A DNA stretch of 5,355 bases from Lachnospiraceae bacterium (lineage in GTDB: Bacteria; Bacillota; Clostridia; Lachnospirales; Lachnospiraceae). The DNA is taken from positions 1 through 5,355 of the forward strand of contig JAFUUM010000122.1 of assembly GCA_017477805.1 (NCBI GenBank), in the 5' to 3' direction. A program made the translations under genes and the position numbers. How positions within the stretch are numbered: position 1 is the first letter of the stretch; every line of letters begins with the position of its first letter. Under the pieces are notes generated by a model, which worked only from the letters and a program-made list of their open reading frames with translations, did not search any database and was not told the DNA's origin. Positions 1-5,355 of the stretch are shown in pieces.

Positions 1-1618
1 ACTCGCTGGCGCAGGTATCGATCATCTTGTACACCGGTTTTAAGCCGTACTCCTTCCGGAGTTTCCAAATGTCGTCCTCTTCCTTGTTCCGTAATTCCGC
101 AATGTAAGAATCGGAGAATCCCATGCGCTTTGCATCGTACAGAAGATCTTTGTCCAGTTCGGGAGCATGCTCCAGTTTCTCTTCAAACTCCACAATGTTG
201 GTAATGGCATTTAAGAAAAACAGATCGATCTTCGTGCGGTCGTAAATGGTCTGCTCATCCACTCCCAGCCAAAGCAGTTCGGAGATGGCGTAAATGCGGT
301 CATCCGTACCTTCTTCGATGTAAGCAAGGAGTTTTTCGATGGCCTCTTTTTTGTTTTCCGGCTCCGGCTTATCGGAGAGATTCTTCACATCGAACTTTGC
401 CAGATGGATGTGGTTCTTTCCGTCTTCCAAAGAACGGATTGCCTTTAACAGGCTCTCTTCCATGGTGCGGCCGATGCCCATGGTCTCACCGGTTGCTTTC
501 ATCTGCGTAGAGAGCACGTTGGATGCGAGAGTGAATTTATCAAACGGGAACCTGGGGATCTTGGTAACAATATAATCCGACGCGGGTTCAAAGCAGGCCG
601 GAGTATTGGCCAGACGGATCTCGTCCAGGTTCATACCCACGGCGATCTTCGCGGAGACTCTGGCAATGGGATAGCCCGTTGCTTTGGAAGCCAGTGCGGA
701 AGATCTGGACACACGGGGATTGACCTCGATGACGTAATAATCAAAGGACTCGGGATCCTGCGCAAACTGGACGTTACAGCCGCCCTTGATCTTTAAAGCA
801 CGGATGATCCGAAGGGCAGAATCCCTGAGCATGTGGTATTCCTTATTGGTCAGGGTCTGGGAGGGTGCAACGACGATGGAGTCACCGGTGTGTATACCCA
901 CAGGATCCAGGTTTTCCATGTTGCAGACGGTGATGGCAGTGTCCGCAGCATCCCGAATTACCTCGTATTCGATCTCCTTGTAGCCCTTGATGCTTTTTTC
1001 CACTAGGACCTGATGCACGGGGGATAAGGAAAGTGCGGTCTTCATCTTCTCCCGCATCTCTTCTTCGTTGTAGGCAAACCCGCCGCCGGTACCCCCCAGG
1101 GTAAATGCGGGACGAAGGATCACGGGATAACCGATCTTTTCCGCCACCGCAAGACCTTCTTCCATGGTCTCTGCGATATCGGAAGGAACAACAGGCTCTC
1201 CCAGCTGCTCACACAGCTCCTTGAACTGCTCTCTGTCCTCGGCTTTCCTGATACTGTCCGCATCGGTACCGAGAAGTTCGATCTCGCACTCATCCAAAAC
1301 GCCCTTATCGTAAAGCTGCAACGACAGGTTTAAGCCCGTCTGTCCGCCGATGCCGGGAACGATGGCATCCGGTCTTTCGTATCTGCAGATCCTGGCCATG
1401 TATTCCAGGGTCAGCGGCTCCATATAAACCTTATCTGCAATGGCATGATCAGTCATGATGGTGGCGGGATTGGAATTTGCCAGAATGACCTCATATCCTT
1501 CTTCTTTTAATGCCAGGCAGGCCTGAGTTCCGGCATAGTCGAACTCCGCAGCCTGTCCGATGACGATCGGACCCGATCCGATCACCAGTACTTTTTTGAT
1601 ATCCGTCCGTTTAGGCAT
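1..1618 (-). CDS. carB: Carbamoyl-phosphate synthase large subunit, N-terminal part (3' end beyond window)
   Basis: The large subunit uses ammonia from CarA, bicarbonate and two ATP to make carbamoyl phosphate for pyrimidine and arginine synthesis in the cytoplasm. The visible 539 residues cover the carboxyphosphate half (about 1-400) and the following helical oligomerisation region. Seen directly: the opening MPKRTDIKKVLVIGSGP, the GGQTGLN motif (91-97), Arg129, Arg169 in LRPAFTLGGTGGG, Glu215 in KGYKE, GIHTGDSIVVAP (241-252), and Glu298 and Asn300 in VIEVNPRVSRSS. These match the ATP- and metal-binding positions known for the E. coli enzyme, within one residue. The family length is about 1,060-1,070 residues, so roughly half, with the carbamate-phosphorylating and allosteric domains, lies past the left edge. 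The ATG overlaps the carA stop as TGATG and has a good ribosome binding site. The reading frame is intact to base 2. Compared with remembered Bacillus and E. coli sequences, the segment between LDE and FEP is 3-4 residues shorter. Confidence 0.98.
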   Translation of the reverse strand, partial: MPKRTDIKKVLVIGSGPIVIGQAAEFDYAGTQACLALKEEGYEVILANSNPATIMTDHAIADKVYMEPLTLEYMARICRYERPDAIVPGIGGQTGLNLSLQLYDKGVLDECEIELLGTDADSIRKAEDREQFKELCEQLGEPVVPSDIAETMEEGLAVAEKIGYPVILRPAFTLGGTGGGFAYNEEEMREKMKTALSLSPVHQVLVEKSIKGYKEIEYEVIRDAADTAITVCNMENLDPVGIHTGDSIVVAPSQTLTNKEYHMLRDSALRIIRALKIKGGCNVQFAQDPESFDYYVIEVNPRVSRSSALASKATGYPIARVSAKIAVGMNLDEIRLANTPACFEPASDYIVTKIPRFPFDKFTLASNVLSTQMKATGETMGIGRTMEESLLKAIRSLEDGKNHIHLAKFDVKNLSDKPEPENKKEAIEKLLAYIEEGTDDRIYAISELLWLGVDEQTIYDRTKIDLFFLNAITNIVEFEEKLEHAPELDKDLLYDAKRMGFSDSYIAELRNKEEDDIWKLRKEYGLKPVYKMIDTCASE

Positions 1619-2703
1619 CAGTGTATCCCCTCGCTCATATTCTTTGTAAACACTTCAAACAGATAGCTTCCGTCCTGGGGACCCGGAGCACTTTCCGGAT
1701 GGTACTGAACGGAAAAGACCTTATCGGCATCACAGTACAGACCTTCCACCGTATCATCCAGAACGTTTCTGTGAGATACTTTCAGATCCGTCTTTTCCAG
1801 AGACTTATCATCCACGGCGTAGCTGTGGTTCTGGCTGGTGATGACGATCCTGCCGGTCCGTTCATCCCGTACCGGATGATTGCCGCCGCGATGTCCGAAT
1901 TTCAGTTTATAAGTGCTGGCGCCGTAGGAAAGAGCGATGAGCTGATGTCCAAGGCAGATGCCGAAGATGGGAAGTTTGCCCCGAAGTTTCTTCAGGGTCT
2001 CGATGACTTCCGGTACGTCCACGGGATCTCCGGGGCCGTTGGAGATAAAAACTCCGTCGGGCCGAAGAGAGAGGATCTCATCGGCGCTTGTGTTATAGGG
2101 AACGATGGTAACGTTACATTTATTCTTATTGAGCATCCTCACAATGTTGGACTTCATGCCGCAGTCAACGGCCACCACATGAAATCTGGGATTGGAGGTA
2201 CGGCTGTACCACTTTTTGGCACAGCTGCAACGGGAAACCGCATCATGGGGAACGGGAGTATCGGCAATGAGTTTCATGCCTTCCTCCGCAGTCATGGAGA
2301 TATCGGCGATGACCCCCCTTCTTGCTCCGAGATCACGGATGCTTCGCACCAGTTTCCTTGTGTCCACTCCGTAAAGTCCCGGTACACCGCTTTCCGCAAG
2401 GAGTTCCGAAAGAGATCTGGTGGATCTGAAGTTTGAGGGGTTCTCATTGATCTCCCGGACGATCATGCCGCTGGGGGAGATCATCCTGCTCTCAAAATCC
2501 TCGTCGGCCACGCCGTAGCTGCCGATGAGGGGATAGGACATGACCACCGCCTGATCCGTGTACGAGGGGTCCGAGACGATCTCCTGGTACCCTGTGACGG
2601 AGGTGTTAAAGACGATCTCACAGACCGCCGTTTTGTCCGCTCCAAATCCGTATCCGATATATTCACTGCCATCTTCCAAGATGAGTTTCCTGTTTTTATT
2701 CAT
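1618..2703 (-). CDS. carA: Carbamoyl-phosphate synthase small (glutaminase) subunit
   Basis: This subunit hydrolyses glutamine and channels the ammonia to CarB in the cytoplasm. The protein is complete at 361 residues, normal for the family (about 350-390). Residues 1 to about 145 form the CarA-specific N-terminal domain, with LILEDGSEYIGYGFG near the start and NTSVTGYQEIVSDPSY at 33-48. From about residue 173 there is a class I glutamine amidotransferase domain: FISNGPGDP (219-227), the nucleophile Cys250 in GICLGHQL, the loop GHRGGNHPV (270-278), and His335 and Glu337 in VQYHPES, completing the catalytic triad. The gene starts 20 bases after the pyrG stop, and its stop shares one base with the carB start, so it is probably co-transcribed with both. 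Its own ribosome binding site is weak. No other in-frame start gives a full N-terminal domain. The N-terminal domain and the neighbouring carB exclude other class I amidotransferases. Confidence 0.98.
   Translation of the reverse strand: MNKNRKLILEDGSEYIGYGFGADKTAVCEIVFNTSVTGYQEIVSDPSYTDQAVVMSYPLIGSYGVADEDFESRMISPSGMIVREINENPSNFRSTRSLSELLAESGVPGLYGVDTRKLVRSIRDLGARRGVIADISMTAEEGMKLIADTPVPHDAVSRCSCAKKWYSRTSNPRFHVVAVDCGMKSNIVRMLNKNKCNVTIVPYNTSADEILSLRPDGVFISNGPGDPVDVPEVIETLKKLRGKLPIFGICLGHQLIALSYGASTYKLKFGHRGGNHPVRDERTGRIVITSQNHSYAVDDKSLEKTDLKVSHRNVLDDTVEGLYCDADKVFSVQYHPESAPGPQDGSYLFEVFTKNMSEGIH
1627..1632 (-). promoter_or_regulatory. Ribosome binding site for carB, inside the end of carA
   Basis: On the minus strand GAGGGG lies 8 bases before the carB ATG (1618-1616), within the last codons of carA. 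The spacing is good and supports the overlapping TGATG junction as the true carB start. Terminating carA ribosomes could also restart here, which would help keep the two subunits at equal levels; that coupling is inferred from the overlap. Confidence 0.8.
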
Positions 2704-2723
2704 GCCTTTATGCTCTCAACCTT

Positions 2724-4334
2724 TCAGCGTTCCTTCTCTGTATTCTCAAGTGCCGCCTCCACGAAACGATGAAATACGGGGTGCGGTCTGTTGGGTCTTG
2801 ATTTAAATTCTGGATGGTACTGAACGCCCAGGAAGAAAGGATGATCCGGTATCTCTACCGTCTCCACCAGTCTTTCGTCGGGAGACATGCCGGAAAGGCA
2901 AAGTCCCGCATTTGTCAGTACGTCGCGGTAATCGTTGTTGAACTCGTAGCGGTGTCTGTGACGCTCGCTGATCAAAGAGGTGCCGTAGCACTTTTCCATC
3001 AATGTTCCGGGGCGGATCACGCAGGGGTAGCTTCCCAGTCTCAGGGTACCGCCCTTGTTGATGTCGTCGGACTGACCCGGCATGAAGTCAATGACTCTGT
3101 GCTCGGTTGCATCATGGAATTCTCCGGAGCAGGCATCCGCGATCCCCGCAACGTGTCTTGCGTATTCGATGACCGCGATCTGCATGCCGAGGCAGATGCC
3201 AAAATACGGAATGCCTTCTTCTCTTGCATATCTTGCAGAAAGGACCATGCCCTCGATACCGCGGTCGCCAAAGCCGCCGGGTACGATGATGCCGTTACAC
3301 TTTGAGAGCACTTCCTTGTAATTGTTCTCGTTTAATTCCTCGGAGTCGATCCATTCGATCTTCACATGGGAATTCAGGGAAAAGCCCGCATGGGCAAGAG
3401 CTTCCGCCACGGAAAGATAGGCATCGTGAAGCTGAACGTACTTGCCGACGAGGCCGATGGTCACGTTCCGGTCTCTTCTTTCGATCCTTGTTACAAGATC
3501 GTTCCACTCCGCAAGATCCGGTACGGGTGCATCGATCCCCAGTTCCCGGCAGACAACGCCGGAGAAGCCGCCGCGCTCTAACATCAGAGGCGCTTCATAG
3601 AGGCTCTCCAGGGTCCTGTTCTCAATAACGCAGTCTTCTTTTACGTTACAGAACATGGAGATTTTTTTAAAGATGCTCTCTTCCAGGGGCTCGTTACAGC
3701 GAAGAACGATGATATCGGGTTTGATCCCCATGCCCTGCAGTTCCTTAACGGAGTGCTGGGTGGGTTTGGATTTGTGCTCACAGGAGCCGTGAAGATAAGG
3801 CACCAGCGTTACATGAATAAAGAGGCTGTTCTCTTTTCCGACCTCCAGAGAGATCTGTCTCACTGCCTCCAAAAAGGGCTGGGATTCAATGTCGCCGATG
3901 GTTCCGCCGATCTCGGTGATGACCACGTCCGCATCTTTTTCCCGTCCCGCACGATATATGAAATCCTTGATCTCGTTGGTGATATGAGGAATGACCTGTA
4001 CGGTGGAACCCAGGTATTCCCCTCTTCTTTCCTTATTCAGGACTTCCCAGTACACCTTACCGGAAGTGAGGTTTGAATACTTGGTCAGGTCTTCGTCGAT
4101 GAAACGCTCATAGTGGCCAAGATCCAGATCCGTCTCCGCACCGTCTTCGGTGACGAAAACTTCACCGTGCTGATAAGGGCTCATGGTGCCGGGATCCACG
4201 TTGATGTAGGGATCCAGCTTCTGTGCCGCCACTTTTAATCCTCTGGCTTTTAACAGTCTGCCCAGAGATGCAGCCGTGATTCCTTTTCCCAGACCGGATA
4301 CCACGCCTCCGGTCACAAAGATGTACTTTGTCAT
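2724..4334 (-). CDS. pyrG: CTP synthase (glutamine-hydrolysing)
   Basis: CTP synthase converts UTP to CTP using ATP and ammonia from glutamine, the last step of CTP synthesis, in the cytoplasm. The protein is complete at 536 residues, close to the usual 535-545. The N-terminal amidoligase domain (about 1-265) opens with MTKYIFVTGGVVSGLGKG, including the P-loop-like GLGKG with Lys17. It continues with DGAETDLDLGHYERF (64-78), Glu141 in EIGGTIGDIES, and KSKPTQHSVKELQ from 188, a region known to bind nucleotide. The C-terminal class I amidotransferase domain (about 290-530) has GGFGDRG (353-359), the nucleophile Cys381 in GICLGMQ, and His507 and Glu509 in VQYHPEF. I chose the ATG at 4334 because it gives the family-standard N terminus and has GGAG 6 bases upstream. 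An in-frame GTG at 4346 would add four residues but has poor spacing. It follows dapL by 19 bases, so it is probably read from the same transcript. Confidence 0.98.
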   Translation of the reverse strand: MTKYIFVTGGVVSGLGKGITAASLGRLLKARGLKVAAQKLDPYINVDPGTMSPYQHGEVFVTEDGAETDLDLGHYERFIDEDLTKYSNLTSGKVYWEVLNKERRGEYLGSTVQVIPHITNEIKDFIYRAGREKDADVVITEIGGTIGDIESQPFLEAVRQISLEVGKENSLFIHVTLVPYLHGSCEHKSKPTQHSVKELQGMGIKPDIIVLRCNEPLEESIFKKISMFCNVKEDCVIENRTLESLYEAPLMLERGGFSGVVCRELGIDAPVPDLAEWNDLVTRIERRDRNVTIGLVGKYVQLHDAYLSVAEALAHAGFSLNSHVKIEWIDSEELNENNYKEVLSKCNGIIVPGGFGDRGIEGMVLSARYAREEGIPYFGICLGMQIAVIEYARHVAGIADACSGEFHDATEHRVIDFMPGQSDDINKGGTLRLGSYPCVIRPGTLMEKCYGTSLISERHRHRYEFNNDYRDVLTNAGLCLSGMSPDERLVETVEIPDHPFFLGVQYHPEFKSRPNRPHPVFHRFVEAALENTEKER

Positions 4335-4338
4335 AATA

Positions 4339-4344
4339 CTCTCC
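4339..4344 (-). promoter_or_regulatory. Ribosome binding site that fixes the pyrG start
   Basis: Minus-strand GGAGAG sits just before the ATG at 4334, with 6 bases between its GGAG core and the start codon. It overlaps the alternative GTG at 4346-4344. For that GTG, the only purine-rich match (AGGA) lies one base upstream, too close to work well. The site therefore favours the ATG. Confidence 0.75.
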
Positions 4345-4353
4345 ACTTCCTGC

Positions 4354-5355
4354 TTATAAGTTTTTGATCCGTTCTACGGCTTCTATTGTTCTTTCTCTGT
4401 TTCCGAATGCGGTGAGCCTGAAGAAATGCTCGCCTCCGGGGCCAAAGCCCACACCGGGAGTTCCGACAACATTTGCCTTCTGCAGAAGCAGATCAAAGAA
4501 TTCCCAGCTTCCCATTCCCTTCGGAGTCTTCATCCAGATGTAAGGTGCATTCACACCGCCGGATGCTTCAAATCCCGCACTGTGCAGTCCATCCAGGATG
4601 ATCTTTGCATTCCCCATGTACCAGGCGATCTGCTCTTTTACCTGCCGTCTTCCCTCGGGGGTATATACCGCTTCGCCCGCTCTCTGGATGATGTACGGCG
4701 CACCGTTATACTTGGTGCCGTGACGTCTTGCCCAGAGAGGCCAGAGTTTTTCTCCGCCTGCCGTCAGGTCCTTGGGAACGACGGTAAAGCCAAGACGCAG
4801 TCCCGTAAAGCCTGCGGTCTTTGAGAAAGATCTGAATTCAATGGCACACTCTCTTGCGCCTTCGCATTCGTAAATGCTGTGAGGAACATTCTCTTCGGAA
4901 ATGTATGCTTCGTAGGCCGCATCATAAAGGATCACGGAATCATGTTTCCGCGCATAATCCACCCAGGCCTGAAGCCTGTCTTTGGTGATCACCGCGCCTG
5001 TGGGGTTATTGGGGAAGCACAGATAGATCAGATCAGGTGCCTTCTCATTTTCGCCCGGAACTTCGGGAGCAAACCCGTTTGCCTCCGTACAGGGCATGTA
5101 CACAACATCCCGGAACCGCTTTGCGCTCTCATCGTAGGTACCGGTCCTGCCGGCCATCACGTTGGAATCAACGTAAACGGGATAAACGGGATCGCAGACT
5201 GCAATGGTATTGTCTTTTCCGAAGATCTCCTGAATGTTGCCGCAATCGGATTTAGCTCCGTCGGATACGAAGATCTCGTCGGCGGAAATGTCACAGCCAC
5301 GCTTTGCAAAATCTTCCTTTGCGATCACATCCCTGAGGAAGTCGTAGCCAAGATC
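4354..5355 (-). CDS. dapL: LL-diaminopimelate aminotransferase, C-terminal part (5' end beyond window)
   Basis: DapL converts tetrahydrodipicolinate plus glutamate to LL-diaminopimelate plus 2-oxoglutarate in one step. It bypasses the acylated DapD/DapC/DapE route to lysine and peptidoglycan, and acts in the cytoplasm. It is a fold-type I enzyme using pyridoxal phosphate (PLP). In the visible 333 residues (numbered from the window edge): DLGYDFLRD at 1-9, EIFVSDGAKSD from 27 (cofactor phosphate region), CFPNNPTG (113-120), YDAAYEAY (144-151), the Schiff-base lysine 179 in FRSFSKTAGFTGLR, and Arg313 in FFRLTAFG, the position that usually binds the substrate carboxylate. The family length is about 400-410, so about 70-80 N-terminal residues are missing past the right edge. 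The in-frame GTG at 5328 is not the start, because conserved sequence continues upstream in frame. The SDGAK and DAAYEAY signatures separate it from aspartate and histidinol-phosphate aminotransferases. The stop TAA is 19 bases before the pyrG ATG. Confidence 0.95.
   Translation of the reverse strand, partial: DLGYDFLRDVIAKEDFAKRGCDISADEIFVSDGAKSDCGNIQEIFGKDNTIAVCDPVYPVYVDSNVMAGRTGTYDESAKRFRDVVYMPCTEANGFAPEVPGENEKAPDLIYLCFPNNPTGAVITKDRLQAWVDYARKHDSVILYDAAYEAYISEENVPHSIYECEGARECAIEFRSFSKTAGFTGLRLGFTVVPKDLTAGGEKLWPLWARRHGTKYNGAPYIIQRAGEAVYTPEGRRQVKEQIAWYMGNAKIILDGLHSAGFEASGGVNAPYIWMKTPKGMGSWEFFDLLLQKANVVGTPGVGFGPGGEHFFRLTAFGNRERTIEAVERIKNL

Noticed and set aside
1587..1596. A six-A run near the carB start, considered as a slippage site
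   Set aside because: It simply encodes the conserved IKKV segment, and the frame is intact downstream.
1621..2436. A 271-codon open frame on the plus strand opposite carA
   Set aside because: It lies wholly antisense to carA, which has complete catalytic motifs and normal length. Its translation shows no recognisable family, and such shadow frames are common opposite biased coding sequence.
2814..3305. A 163-codon plus-strand frame, and several shorter ones opposite pyrG
   Set aside because: They are antisense to highly conserved parts of pyrG, show no convincing domain, and overlap one another in different frames, as chance frames do.
3658..3672. A seven-A run on the coding strand of pyrG (TTTAAAAAAATC), considered as a slippage or frameshift site
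   Set aside because: The frame on both sides encodes normal conserved CTP synthase (SIFKKISMF), with no stop or alternative frame that would make slippage useful.
5326..5328. GTG as the start of the aminotransferase gene
   Set aside because: The frame stays open to the window edge and the upstream residues (DLGYDFLRD) match the conserved DapL segment, so the gene is cut by the edge rather than starting here.
1..5355. Search for an undescribed system, mobile element, CRISPR array, tRNA or terminator
   Set aside because: Almost every base is coding for four familiar enzymes. No repeats with spacers, inverted-repeat ends, tRNA-like folds or hairpins with T-runs were seen by eye on either strand.

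Overview
The window is a compact, single-strand stretch of core metabolism. Four genes are all transcribed from the minus strand, so transcription runs from the right edge to the left edge: dapL (5' end cut off by the right edge), pyrG, carA and carB (3' end cut off by the left edge). Only about 39 bases are non-coding: 19 between dapL and pyrG, and 20 between pyrG and carA. carA and carB overlap by one base. No tRNA, rRNA, mobile element, CRISPR array, terminator or convincing promoter is visible, and no gene-free stretch is longer than about 20 bases.

The organism is probably a bacterium of the phylum Bacillota, class Clostridia, possibly Lachnospiraceae. CarB resembles the Gram-positive (Bacillus/Clostridium) form as I remember it. 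The diaminopimelate aminotransferase DapL is typical of anaerobic clostridia among other groups. Base composition is moderate. This placement comes from remembered family sequences, not a search, so the family-level guess is weak.

Right to left: 5355-4354 encodes the C-terminal ~333 residues of LL-diaminopimelate aminotransferase (lysine and peptidoglycan precursor synthesis). 4334-2724 encodes a complete CTP synthase. 2703-1618 encodes the complete small (glutaminase) subunit of carbamoyl-phosphate synthase. 1618-1 encodes the N-terminal ~539 residues of the large subunit.

The spacing suggests one polycistronic message. CarA and CarB form one enzyme that makes carbamoyl phosphate, the entry compound for pyrimidines and arginine. 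PyrG carries out the last step, UTP to CTP. PyrG and CarA both hydrolyse glutamine and release glutamate, which is the amino donor DapL uses, so nitrogen flow links the cluster chemically; that link is inference. All catalytic residues I could check are present and no frameshift was seen. The unusual point is the gene order rather than any new system: I found no evidence of an undescribed biological system here.
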